A DNA stretch of 64,000 nucleotides from CAZEHO01 sp964511945 (GTDB taxonomy: Bacteria > Actinomycetota > Acidimicrobiia > Spongiisociales > UBA11373), in contig CAZEHO010000004.1 of the NCBI GenBank assembly GCA_964511945.1, forward strand, positions 1 through 64,000, given 5' to 3'. The notes under the pieces were generated by a model. It had not been told where the DNA came from and made no database searches. It saw nothing but the letters and a program-made list of their open reading frames with translations. Numbering within the stretch: position 1 is the first letter of the stretch; the number at the start of each line of letters is the position of its first letter. Positions 33,178 to 40,707 of the stretch are shown here, one piece after another. The translations under genes and the position numbers were made by a program.

Positions 33178-34255
33178 TGAACGAAAACACCAGCAGTGCG
33201 GCCACACCGAGTGCCGGCGCCAGCAGGTAGCCGGCTTCCAGGATCGAGCGGGGCCGGGGACGAGTGGTGAGGACCACCAGCACGGTCGCCGCTCCGACGA
33301 CGGCCGCCGCCATGAGCAGGATCGCCCAGCGGCCTTCGACGGCCCCATCGGAGGCCAGTACATCCAGCGCCATCGCCGCAAACAGCAGGGCCAGATAGAG
33401 ATTCGAGTCCCGGAACAGGAGCATGGCGCGACGGGTGTCCCGTGCCAGGCGCCAGCCGCCGGTGAGGAACCACACGCCGAGCACGGCCGCTGAGATCAGG
33501 TAAATCAGGCCGAGGCCGGCGACAGGATGCAGCAGCAGGGAGATGCCGACGAGCAGCAACGAGTACAGGAAGATCTGGATGGTCGTCGCCTGCTCTCCGG
33601 CCACCACGGGGAGCATTGGGACCCCGGCCCGCTCATAATCCGCCCGGTAGCGCAGCGACAGCGCCCAGAAGTGGGGCGGTGTCCAGTAAACGATGATCGC
33701 GAACAGGATCCATGCCTGGAGCTCGACGGTTCCGGTGACCGCCGCCCACCCGACCAGGACCGGCACCGCGCCGGCGGCGCCCCCGATCACGATGTTCTGC
33801 GAGGTCGTCCGCTTGAGCACCATCGAATAGATCAGGATGTAGAAAGCGAGCGCTGCAGTGCTGAGCACCGCTGCGAGCAGGTTGGTCGTCGCCCAGAGGA
33901 ACACGAATCCGCCGACTCCGAGCGCCGACCCGACGATCAGGGCTTCCCGGTCGCTCACCCGCTCCGTCGGAAGCGGGCGATGCCGGGTCCGGCGCATCTC
34001 CCCATCGATATCACGATCGATGTAGTTGTTGATGGCGTTGGCCCCGCCTGCCGACAGCGTGCCACCGATGAGCGTGGCGATGACGAGCCACGTGTCGGGC
34101 CATTCACCGGCTGCCAACACCATGGCCGGCACCGTGGTGATGAGCAGGAGTTCGATGATCCGCAGCTTGGCCAGGGCGCTGTATGCCCGGAGGCGCTCGA
34201 CGATCGACATGGGGCGCCGCCGGGGATCGGCGATCGCGACCTCGGGCATAGTCAT
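33167..34255 (-). CDS. ctaB: Protoheme IX farnesyltransferase
   Basis: Integral membrane prenyltransferase (362 aa) that makes heme O from protoheme and farnesyl diphosphate. The first Asp-rich motif is NAINNYIDRDIDGEMRRT, followed by RHRPLPTERVS. The second conserved loop is WTPPHFWALSLRYRADY with GVPMLPVV. About 7-9 hydrophobic helices are visible. The ATG at 34255 overlaps the ctaA stop (ATGA). Together with CtaA it gives heme A for a cytochrome c oxidase. Confidence 0.93.
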   Translation of the reverse strand: MTMPEVAIADPRRRPMSIVERLRAYSALAKLRIIELLLITTVPAMVLAAGEWPDTWLVIATLIGGTLSAGGANAINNYIDRDIDGEMRRTRHRPLPTERVSDREALIVGSALGVGGFVFLWATTNLLAAVLSTAALAFYILIYSMVLKRTTSQNIVIGGAAGAVPVLVGWAAVTGTVELQAWILFAIIVYWTPPHFWALSLRYRADYERAGVPMLPVVAGEQATTIQIFLYSLLLVGISLLLHPVAGLGLIYLISAAVLGVWFLTGGWRLARDTRRAMLLFRDSNLYLALLFAAMALDVLASDGAVEGRWAILLMAAAVVGAATVLVVLTTRPRPRSILEAGYLLAPALGVAALLVFSFRAS

Positions 34256-35181
34256 GACCCGATCGGCTCCGGCGTTTCGACCCGGGCCGGCTCGGCGAGC
34301 GTTTCCGAGCTGTACAGCACGAATCCGATCCACATCGCGTCGGCCAGCAACAGGTGGACGACCTGCATCCACACGGGAGCCAGCAGCAGCACATTGGCGA
34401 CTCCGGCGAACAACTGGATGCCGACGAGAACCGCCAACCCGTCGGCAAGCCTGATTCCGGGCCCTGTGGCGGGACGCCGGTTGACCGCGAGGTACAGCAC
34501 CAGAGCCGAGGTTGCCACGGCCACGATCGGATGAATCCAGCGCAGCCGGACCAGGAACGCTCCGGTGAAGTCGTCACGGATGCCTTCGAACAGGCTCTCG
34601 GCGGGGAACAGGGTGTCGCCGAGTGCGGTGATGGCGCCAGCAGCACCGACCAGCATCAAGCCGCCGGTCGCGATCGAGAAGAGCCTGCGATCGCGGGGGT
34701 CCAAGGGCCGCACCGGAGCCCGTCCACCGCTGAGCCACCACGCCGTGAGCGCGAGTGAAGCAAGGAGCAGGAATGTGACGACCAGGTGCAGGGTGATCGA
34801 CACGGCGCGGCCGTTGGACTGATCGTCGGCCACCCACTCGAACAGCACCAGCATCGCCCCAAAAAGGGCCTCGACGACAATCAGGGCCCCGGCAGCCGTC
34901 GCAGCCATGCGGGCCCGATCGCCCTTGGGGCAGGACCGGAACACCCAGACCACCAGCACCGCCACCAGGATCAGAGCCACGCCGCTCGATGCGCGATGTC
35001 CGAACTCGATGATCTCCTCCGCCGTGCCGGTCAGCGGGAGTGCCCCGCCGTTGCAGTCGGGCCAGTTGGACCCGCATCCGGCTCCCGACCCCGTGGCACG
35101 AACCACGGCCCCATACAGCACCACGGCGACGTTGTAGGCGGCAACGAACCAGGCGAATCGGGCAATGCGACCGATAGACAC
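34252..35181 (-). CDS. ctaA: Heme A synthase (CtaA/Cox15)
   Basis: Membrane monooxygenase (309 aa) that oxidises heme O to heme A. About eight helices. The conserved extracellular Cys pair is in GSGAGCGSNWPDCNG (as in Bacillus CtaA), heme-ligand His residues lie in EFGHRASSG and SITLHLVVT, and others in RWIHPIVAV and VVHLLLAD. A GTG start is preceded by AGGAG, and TACGCT further upstream may be the -10. It is translationally coupled to ctaB. Confidence 0.93.
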   Translation of the reverse strand: MSIGRIARFAWFVAAYNVAVVLYGAVVRATGSGAGCGSNWPDCNGGALPLTGTAEEIIEFGHRASSGVALILVAVLVVWVFRSCPKGDRARMAATAAGALIVVEALFGAMLVLFEWVADDQSNGRAVSITLHLVVTFLLLASLALTAWWLSGGRAPVRPLDPRDRRLFSIATGGLMLVGAAGAITALGDTLFPAESLFEGIRDDFTGAFLVRLRWIHPIVAVATSALVLYLAVNRRPATGPGIRLADGLAVLVGIQLFAGVANVLLLAPVWMQVVHLLLADAMWIGFVLYSSETLAEPARVETPEPIGS

Positions 35182-35237
35182 TGGGGCTCCTGATCGACGG
35201 AGACTTCAGCGTACCCGGCGCCTTCGGAGAGCTGCCG

Positions 35238-35243
35238 TACAAT
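35238..35243 (+). promoter_or_regulatory. Putative -10 box (TACAAT) of the small membrane peptide gene
   Basis: TACAAT, close to consensus, lies 24 nt upstream of GTG 35268. The AGAAGGGGGTGA ribosome-binding region is between. Confidence 0.45.
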
Positions 35244-35267
35244 CACGCGGGAGAAGGGGGTGACATC

Positions 35268-35345
35268 GTGAAGAAGCTGATCGTGCTCCTCATCATCGTC
35301 GCGATTGGGGCCATCGTCGCCAAGCAGTTGATGGGCGACGCGTAG
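35268..35345 (+). CDS. 25-residue single-helix membrane peptide
   Basis: Short open frame, GTG start, with a strong Shine-Dalgarno (GAAGGGGGTGA) and a near-consensus -10 (TACAAT). The peptide starts Met-Lys-Lys, has an uninterrupted Leu/Ile/Val/Ala helix of about 16 residues, and ends Lys-Gln-Leu-Met-Gly-Asp-Ala. It looks like a truncated relative of small actinobacterial one-helix proteins such as DLW-39, although the DLW motif is absent. The TAG stop shares its G with repeat copy 3, so the original C-terminus may have been cut off by that insertion. It is divergent from ctaA. Confidence 0.6.
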   Translation: MKKLIVLLIIVAIGAIVAKQLMGDA

Positions 35346-35524
35346 TGCCGTGTCTCATGACGCTGGTGATGTTCGCCGGCGATCAGGACGTCGCCCGGCA
35401 AGGGACGCAGTCTCGCAGGCGCACTCGAGTGCGTGCGTCAAGGGCTTAGGACGCGTCCTGACCGACGACGCCGGAGGCACCCTGAGCCGCATCTGAACTC
35501 GCCAAACGTTGTGTGACGCGGCAC
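35345..35524 (+). repeat. Quasi-palindromic MITE-like element, copy 3
   Basis: 180-bp relative of 28347-28527 in the same orientation. The left end is GTGCCGTGTCTCATGACG and the reverse complement of the right end is GTGCCGCGTCACACAACG. The centre holds the palindrome CGCACTCGAGTGCG, and further in lies GGACGCGTCC. It begins in the TAG stop of the small membrane peptide, just as copy 2 begins in the gpsA stop. Confidence 0.85.
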
Positions 35525-35547
35525 CCAGGAGCAGGCATTCTGCGGTG

Positions 35548-35575
35548 CGATCTCCCCGCTGTCGCGGGGAGATCG
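35548..35575. terminator. 12-bp perfect hairpin after the hydrolase gene
   Basis: CGATCTCCCCGC (35548-35559) pairs with GCGGGGAGATCG (35564-35575) around the tetraloop TGTC. It lies 8 bp past the stop of the minus-strand hydrolase and next to repeat copy 3. Probably a bidirectional transcription end; no U-tract. Confidence 0.5.
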
Positions 35576-35582
35576 TCCCGTT

Positions 35583-36503
35583 TCAGGGCTGTGAGCTGCG
35601 AGCTGCGAACTCCCGAATCGCCGCCGCGATCTCACCGGCGTGGGTCAGCACCGCCTCGTGCCGGGCGCCGGGCAACTCCAGCACATCGGCCTGCTTCAGC
35701 AGCGAGGCGGTCTGCCGCTGATTCTTCGCCGGGATCAGCTGGTCACTTGTCGGAATGATGCACAGCGCCGGCACGTCGACTCGACCGATCCAACTGCGGG
35801 AATCAAACCGGTTGATCGCAAACGCCGCCTCGTAGTGCAGGTTGACGTCGCGATCGAGGAGTGATTCCCAGAGCCACGCCCCGTGTTCCGGCGGCACGAC
35901 CCCGCCGTTCATCAAGTAGTGATACCCGATCCGCGGCAGGATCAGTGGCTCGATCCGGCCCAGTGCCCGTCCAAGGAGAAACAGGCCGGTCCCGAACCAC
36001 TGTGGGAACCAGGTGGGCCGGGCTGCAGTTGCCGCCAGCACCAACCGGTCCACTTTTGCGGGGTGCCGTCTGGCCAGTTCCTGTGCGGTCATGCCGCCCA
36101 ACGAGTACCCGACCACGGCAGCCGAGGCCAGTCCGCTCGCGTCCATGACACCTGCCACCTCGTCGGCAAGGTCGGCGATGGAGAATGAGCCGCGGATCCG
36201 ATCGGACCGACCGTGGTTCCTCAACTCGATGGTCACGACGCGGTGATCCTCCGCGAGCACCGGAACCACCCGGTGCCAGGTGGCGACGGCGTCGTACACC
36301 CAGCCGTGGATGAGCAGGACCGGAGGCGCACCGGATTCGCCGGCCTTACGAACAACGAACTCATGCCGTCCAACGAGCACCGTGCGACCTGTCTGTGACG
36401 ACGGCCGCTCCTGCACTCCCTGGAATCGGGGCGGCACCTCCGGGCCGATCAACCGCCAGAGTGCATAGGCGCCTGCCGCTGCTCCGAGAGCCTTCCGTCC
36501 CAT
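35583..36503 (-). CDS. Alpha/beta-hydrolase
   Basis: Alpha/beta-hydrolase-fold enzyme (306 aa). The oxyanion region is LLIHGWVYDAV, the nucleophile elbow is GYSLGGMTA, the acid is probably Asp in CIIPTSDQLIP, and the catalytic His is in GARHEAVLTH. An N-terminal hydrophobic stretch (MGRKALGAAAGAYALWRLIG) may be an anchor. The ATG at 36501-36503 is 7 nt after TAGGCT. Substrate unknown; esterase or epoxide-hydrolase-like activity is typical. Confidence 0.87.
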   Translation of the reverse strand: MGRKALGAAAGAYALWRLIGPEVPPRFQGVQERPSSQTGRTVLVGRHEFVVRKAGESGAPPVLLIHGWVYDAVATWHRVVPVLAEDHRVVTIELRNHGRSDRIRGSFSIADLADEVAGVMDASGLASAAVVGYSLGGMTAQELARRHPAKVDRLVLAATAARPTWFPQWFGTGLFLLGRALGRIEPLILPRIGYHYLMNGGVVPPEHGAWLWESLLDRDVNLHYEAAFAINRFDSRSWIGRVDVPALCIIPTSDQLIPAKNQRQTASLLKQADVLELPGARHEAVLTHAGEIAAAIREFAARSSQP

Positions 36504-36510
36504 GCCGACA

Positions 36511-36516
36511 AGCCTA
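36511..36516 (-). promoter_or_regulatory. Putative -10 box (TAGGCT), leaderless hydrolase
   Basis: TAGGCT on the minus strand ends 7 nt before the ATG at 36503. Confidence 0.45.
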
Positions 36517-36528
36517 CGAACCCGGGCG

Positions 36529-37518
36529 CTACCCGGCCGCGGCGACGATCGCTTCGATGACCTCCATGTTGGCGATCGAGTCCTCCATCGACAGGAACGG
36601 AGGCGCTCCGTCGAGCACGGTCGCCGCAAACGCCTCGGCCTGCAGGGTGTACTGATCGGCCGGAGCGAACTCCAGGATCTCGTCGGGAGGCCTCGCCAGC
36701 GCACCGTCGCCGTCCCATACGAGCAGCCGGGTTGCCTCCGTCGGCGTGATGTTGAACGGAATCTCAACGGTGAAGCGCCCCCCGGTCCCCATCACCTGAA
36801 CTTGCTGGTCCGGCGTGGCGCGGGTGGAACAGGCGAACACCGAGGTCTTGTCGCCGAACTCGAGAATTGCCGAAGTGAGGATGTCCACCCCCGAGGCGGC
36901 ATCTCTGGTCATCGCAGCCGCCACCCCGCTCGGCTCGGCTCCGAACAGCATGCGGGAGAGGTTGACGTTGTAGCAGCCAATGTCCATCAATCCGCCACCC
37001 CCGAATCGGGCGATGTTGCGGATGTTGTCCGGGTCATCGTTGAAGTACGAGAACCACGACCTGACGGCCATCAACTCACCGATCCGGCCCGTGTCGACCA
37101 ACTCGACCGCCGCCTGCCACGCCGGCTGCAGCCGATACATGAACGCCTCGATGAGCACCTTCCCGGTCTCCTCGGCGGCGGCCGACATCTCCCGGGCCTC
37201 ACCGGACGACATGCCGATCGGCTTCTCGCAGAGCACATGGTTCCCGGCTTCGAGTGCCGCCACCGTCCACGATGCATGCATGTGGTTGGGCAGCGGGATG
37301 TACACCGCATCGACGCCGGGGTCGTCCAGCAAGTCCTCATACGACCCGTGGGCGGCGGGGATCCCCAACTCTGCGGCGGCAGCCTCGGCCCGGTCGAGTT
37401 GGCGCGATGCGATCGCCACCACCTCGGTTCGCTCTGCCGATTGCATGGCAGGGATGACCTTTTCGGTGCCGATGTTGGCGGTGCTGAGGATGCCCCAGCG
37501 CAGCGTGTCCACGGTCAC
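36529..37518 (-). CDS. Gfo/Idh/MocA-family oxidoreductase
   Basis: NAD(P)-dependent sugar or sugar-acid oxidoreductase (329 aa). The N-terminal Rossmann domain starts RWGILSTANIGTEKVIPA, and the family EKP motif is CEKPIGMSSGEA. The following LIEAFMYRLQPAW and the C-terminal domain with GGGGLMDIGCYNVNLSRMLFG resemble dimeric dihydrodiol or xylose dehydrogenases. The GTG at 37516-37518 overlaps the stop of the upstream gene (GTGA), so the two are coupled. Substrate unknown. Confidence 0.88.
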   Translation of the reverse strand: MTVDTLRWGILSTANIGTEKVIPAMQSAERTEVVAIASRQLDRAEAAAAELGIPAAHGSYEDLLDDPGVDAVYIPLPNHMHASWTVAALEAGNHVLCEKPIGMSSGEAREMSAAAEETGKVLIEAFMYRLQPAWQAAVELVDTGRIGELMAVRSWFSYFNDDPDNIRNIARFGGGGLMDIGCYNVNLSRMLFGAEPSGVAAAMTRDAASGVDILTSAILEFGDKTSVFACSTRATPDQQVQVMGTGGRFTVEIPFNITPTEATRLLVWDGDGALARPPDEILEFAPADQYTLQAEAFAATVLDGAPPFLSMEDSIANMEVIEAIVAAAG

Positions 37519-37943
37519 GATCCCTCGATCGACCGGCCGGTGACCACCGAGACCCCGAGTTCCGCCATCTCGATGTCGTCCTCGTCTGCCAGGCCGCTCA
37601 CCCCGACGGCACCGATCACGATTCCGTCGACCTCGATCGGCAGACCGCCCGGCCAACCGAGAAATCGCAGATCGCCGAAGTTGGTCACCGGAAACTGGTA
37701 TTCACGGGCGGCATCGCCCACAGAACCGCTCGGCACCTCCTCCCGGCCGGCAGTGAACGCCTTGTTCATCGCAATCGGGCCGACCGACATCCGGGTGCCG
37801 TCCATCCGCAGGTAGGCATGGAGCTCCCCGTGGCGGTCGCAGACCGCGATGGTCGCCGCCTGTCCCCGGCGCTCCACTTCGGTGCGGATTGCCTCGACAA
37901 TGTCGAGGGCGTCCTGATGAGAAAGCTCGATCACGCGGCGCAT
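37515..37943 (-). CDS. GlcG/HbpS-family heme-binding-like protein
   Basis: 142-aa member of the GlcG/HbpS (DUF336) family; some homologues bind heme or accompany glycolate, propanediol or other catabolic clusters. Family features are the SHQDALDIVEAIRTEVERRG helix, AVCDRHGELHAYLRMDGT, KAFTAGREEVPSG, and the Gly-rich GGLPIEVDGIVIGAVGVSG. A GGAGAGGAG ribosome-binding site supports ATG 37943. Translational coupling to the Gfo/Idh/MocA gene suggests a common pathway. Confidence 0.85.
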   Translation of the reverse strand: MRRVIELSHQDALDIVEAIRTEVERRGQAATIAVCDRHGELHAYLRMDGTRMSVGPIAMNKAFTAGREEVPSGSVGDAAREYQFPVTNFGDLRFLGWPGGLPIEVDGIVIGAVGVSGLADEDDIEMAELGVSVVTGRSIEGS

Positions 37944-38011
37944 CGCCCGCTCCTCTCCGGCTCGGTGTAAGCGGTTTCTCGGAGCAAGTATGGTGGTTCC
38001 AGGAGGTCGAT

Positions 38012-38308
38012 GTGTTGCGACACGTGGTCTTGTTCCGGTGGAAACCGGAGACACCGCCCGAAACCGTGGCGGAAATCGAGGCGTCCTTTGCGGACCTGCC
38101 CGGCAAGATTCCCGAGATCGCCGATTTCGAGTACGGAACCGACGTCAGCGTCGAAGGACTCGCCGACGGGTTCTCCCACTGCTTCTTCGTGACCTTTGCG
38201 AGTGAGGCCGACCGCGACATCTACCTGCCGCATCCCGACCACGCCGAGTTCGGCGACCTGATCAGGCCGCACCTCGAACGTGTGCTGGTGTTCGACTACG
38301 AGATCTGA
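38012..38308 (+). CDS. Dabb-family stress-responsive A/B-barrel protein
   Basis: 98-aa Dabb domain (dimeric alpha/beta barrel). The N-terminus LRHVVLFRWKPET and the central FSHCFFVTFASEADRDIYLPHPDHAEF are typical of the family. The GTG at 38012 is preferred: AGGAGG ends 5 nt upstream and it gives the usual Met-Leu-Arg-His start. The upstream TATGGT at 37990 may be its -10. It is divergent from the GlcG-like gene and 24 nt ahead of an aldo/keto reductase. The exact reaction is unknown. Confidence 0.83.
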   Translation: MLRHVVLFRWKPETPPETVAEIEASFADLPGKIPEIADFEYGTDVSVEGLADGFSHCFFVTFASEADRDIYLPHPDHAEFGDLIRPHLERVLVFDYEI

Positions 38309-38332
38309 CGGCGACGGCCAGGAGCAAGTGAG

Positions 38333-39319
38333 ATGAAGACGCGGCCGCTGGGGACCACCGGCATCGAGGTGTCCGAAACCGGATTCGGCGCGTGGGCGAT
38401 CGGAGGCAGTTGGGGCGACGTCACCGAGGACAACGCCATGTCCGCCTTGCACGCCGCCGTCGACAACGGGGTGACCTTTTTCGATACCGCCGACGTGTAC
38501 GGCGGGGGCCGGAGCGAGCGCCTCCTGGCAAGACTTCGCCGGGAACGCCCCGGTGACCAGTTCATCGTGGCCACCAAGGTCGGCCGGAAGCTGATGCCCG
38601 ACCTCGCCGGCGGGTTCGCGCCCGAACTCATCGAAAGCTTCGTCGATGCCAGCCTCGAGAACACCGGATTCGAAGTGCTCGACATCGTGCAACTGCACAC
38701 ACCACCAACGGACCTCTACTACCGCCCGGAGTTGTTCGAGGCAATGGCCCGGATCAAGGAACTCGGGAAGGTCCGCCACTGGGGCGTCAGCGTCGAACGG
38801 CCCGAGGAGGGCCTCAAGGCGATCGAGTACGACGTGGTCGACACCGTGCAGATCATCTTCAACGTCTTCCGGCATCGCCCGTCGGAGGTGCTCTTCCCTC
38901 GAGCCGAGGAACTCGGCGTCGGAGTCGTGGCCCGCATCCCCCTGGCCAGCGGCCTGCTCACCGGGAAGATGAGCCTCGAGACATCCTTCGCCGACAACGA
39001 TCACCGCACCTACAACCGCAAGGGGGAGGTGTTCGACGTCGGAGAGACCTTTTCCGGGATCCCTTTCGAGGTCGGAGTCGAGGCTGCGAACGCGATCAAG
39101 CCGCACGTCCCGGACGGGATGACGATGGCTCAGGTGGCCCTGCGGTGGATCCTCATGTTCGATGCGGTCAGCACGATCATTCCTGGTGGGAAGAACCCCG
39201 ACCAGGTTCGCCAGAACGTGGCGGCGTCGGAGTTCCCACCGCTCGATGGGGCAACGCTGGATGCTCTGGCCTCCATCTATGACGAGCGGGTCAAGCCGCT
39301 CGTCCACCACCGCTGGTAG
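38333..39319 (+). CDS. Aldo/keto reductase
   Basis: NADP-dependent aldo/keto reductase (328 aa) with a TIM-barrel fold. The catalytic tetrad is partly visible: Asp in FFDTADVYGGGRSE with Tyr, Lys in FIVATKVGRKL, and His at VQLHTPPTD. The cofactor segment is IIPGGKNPDQVRQNV. An AGGAG ribosome-binding site precedes the ATG. Likely in one transcript with the Dabb gene. A long minus-strand frame overlapping it is a shadow. Confidence 0.9.
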   Translation: MKTRPLGTTGIEVSETGFGAWAIGGSWGDVTEDNAMSALHAAVDNGVTFFDTADVYGGGRSERLLARLRRERPGDQFIVATKVGRKLMPDLAGGFAPELIESFVDASLENTGFEVLDIVQLHTPPTDLYYRPELFEAMARIKELGKVRHWGVSVERPEEGLKAIEYDVVDTVQIIFNVFRHRPSEVLFPRAEELGVGVVARIPLASGLLTGKMSLETSFADNDHRTYNRKGEVFDVGETFSGIPFEVGVEAANAIKPHVPDGMTMAQVALRWILMFDAVSTIIPGGKNPDQVRQNVAASEFPPLDGATLDALASIYDERVKPLVHHRW

Positions 39320-39323
39320 CGGC

Positions 39324-39530
39324 TCAGTCGTTGCGGCCGAATCGCCGGAGCCAGTCCCAGCGCGCCAGGATCGCTCCGGGAATGACACCCATGAGATGGA
39401 ACGGCACAAAGCGACCCACATCCGGCTCACCACCGGTGAACCAAACGATCAGCCACACCAGCCAGACCGTGGCTCCCGCCAGGATCAGGATCCGTCCCAC
39501 CCGCTGTCGAAGAACGCCGGCCCTACTCAT
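39324..39530 (-). CDS. Small two-helix membrane protein downstream of selD
   Basis: 68-aa protein with hydrophobic helices at about 13-32 (LILAGATVWLVWLIVWF) and 40-58 (FVPFHLMGVIPGAILARWDW), and basic ends. The ATG overlaps the selD stop (ATGA), so it is translationally coupled to selD. No recognisable family. Its stop faces the aldo/keto reductase stop, 4 nt apart. A link to selenium handling is only an inference from coupling. Confidence 0.7.
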   Translation of the reverse strand: MSRAGVLRQRVGRILILAGATVWLVWLIVWFTGGEPDVGRFVPFHLMGVIPGAILARWDWLRRFGRND

Positions 39531-40579
39531 GACTGCAGTCTCACCCGGCCCGGATGCTCCTCGGTCAGCGTGCCGATGACCGCCGCGGCCGGCGTACCTT
39601 CGGCTCGCAGCGCTGCGATCAGGGCCTCGGTGTGGAGCGCCGGAACCGCAAGCAGCAGACCTCCGCTGGTCTGAGCATCAGCCATCAGCAGTGCGCCGGT
39701 CTCGTCGATTCCATCGAGGTCGGCAAACCCCCTGGCATGCTCGAGGTTCCGCTTCGTCCCAGCGGGGACCACCCCAGCGGCGGCAAGATCGCGAGCAGAC
39801 GGCAGCAGTGGAATCGACGCCGGATCAATCACCGCACCGAGTCGGCCGGCCAGCATCTCCCCGAGGTGCCCGAGCAGGCCGAACCCGGTGATATCCGTGG
39901 CGGCGTTGACGCCTACGGCCGCCATCGCCCGGGCGGCCCCATCGTTGAGATGAGCCATGACCTCTACTGCGGCGTCCCGAACCTCCTGTTCGACGACGCC
40001 CCGCTTGATCCCCGTTGCCACCAGGCCCGTGCCGATGGGCTTGGTGAGCACGAGCGCATCGCCGGAGCGGCCGCCGCTGTTCGCGACGATCTGCTCCGGA
40101 TGAGCGATCCCGGTGATCGCCATCCCGTACTTGGGTTCTGTGTCGTCGATCGAGTGGCCGCCGACGAGTGCACACCCGGCGCGGGCCAGCACCGATGCGC
40201 CGCCCTCCATCACGTCGCCCAGAAGATCAAACGGCAGCCTGTCACGGGGCCACCCGGCCAACTGCAGCGCCGTGATCGGCCGGGCTCCCATCGCGTATAT
40301 GTCCGACAGGGCATTGGCCGCGGTGATCCGTCCCCAGTCGAACGCCTCATCGACGATCGGGGTGAAGAAGTCGACCGACTGCACGAGGACCAGATCATCG
40401 GAGAGGCGGTAGACGGCGGCGTCATCCGACCCCTCGATGCCGATGAGCAGATCGGGGTGACGAACCGGGCTCAGATTGTCCAGACGGCGCAGGACCTGCG
40501 CCAACTCACCGGGGGCGAGCTTGCACGCTCACCCGGCCCCGTGGGAGAACGCGGTGAGGCGGATGGGCTCCTCGGTCAC
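39527..40579 (-). CDS. selD: Selenide, water dikinase containing selenocysteine (Sec17)
   Basis: Makes selenophosphate from selenide and ATP, the selenium donor for Sec-tRNA. Full length is 350 aa if the TGA at 40529-40531 is read as selenocysteine. The protein begins at GTG 40577-40579, 5 nt after AGGAGG, with MTEEPIRLTAFSHGAG, then TGA, then ACKLAPGELAQVL. This is the catalytic position (Cys17 in E. coli SelD) followed by the essential Lys20. The rest matches SelD: the ATP-binding GSDDAAVYRL and VQSVDFFTPIV, and later TDITGFGLLGH and AQTSGGLLLAV. A SECIS-like hairpin lies 27 nt after the TGA. Ordinary gene calling would start after the TGA and lose the active site. Confidence 0.9.
40486..40502 (-). 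promoter_or_regulatory. SECIS-like hairpin for Sec insertion in selD
   Basis: In the mRNA GGCGCA (40502-40497) pairs with TGCGCC (40491-40486) around loop GGTCC, 27 nt after the UGA. The loop has the GGU of bacterial SECIS elements, and GCAGGUC-type sequence resembles the E. coli fdhF apical loop. Loop distance falls within the range known for bacterial SECIS. Confidence 0.7.
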
Positions 40580-40650
40580 GGTCACCTCCTCTCGAGCAAT
40601 GAACAACGAACGAGAGGCTACCTGCTCGGTGGTACCGCCTCGGGCCGCGA

Positions 40651-40671
40651 AACATATTCGGTTTTCCGAAT
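40651..40671. promoter_or_regulatory. Palindrome and -10 box between selD and mgtE
   Basis: ATTCGG-TTTT-CCGAAT (40656-40671) is an inverted repeat in the most A+T-rich stretch of this region. On the minus strand TATGTT (40656-40651), a candidate selD -10, abuts it. It could be an operator. On the plus strand it precedes the mgtE promoter. Confidence 0.4.
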
Positions 40672-40693
40672 TGTTTGCCGTAGCGGAGCCCGG

Positions 40694-40699
40694 TACGCT
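40694..40699 (+). promoter_or_regulatory. Putative -10 box (TACGCT) for mgtE
   Basis: TACGCT matches the TANNNT form seen elsewhere in the window. Transcription from about 40706 would give a leader of about 140 nt that holds three hairpins. Confidence 0.4.
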
Positions 40700-40707
40700 C
40701 CTGCGCC

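Noticed and set aside
37931..39433. 500-codon open frame on the minus strand
   Set aside because: It lies antisense to the aldo/keto reductase and Dabb genes, with low-complexity His/Asp/Gly composition typical of G+C-rich shadows.
40627..40640. GGTGGTACCGC resembles the T-box riboswitch core (GGGTGGTACCGCG)
   Set aside because: No aminoacyl-tRNA synthetase or amino-acid gene follows, and there is no room for Stem I because selD coding sequence lies just upstream. Probably chance.
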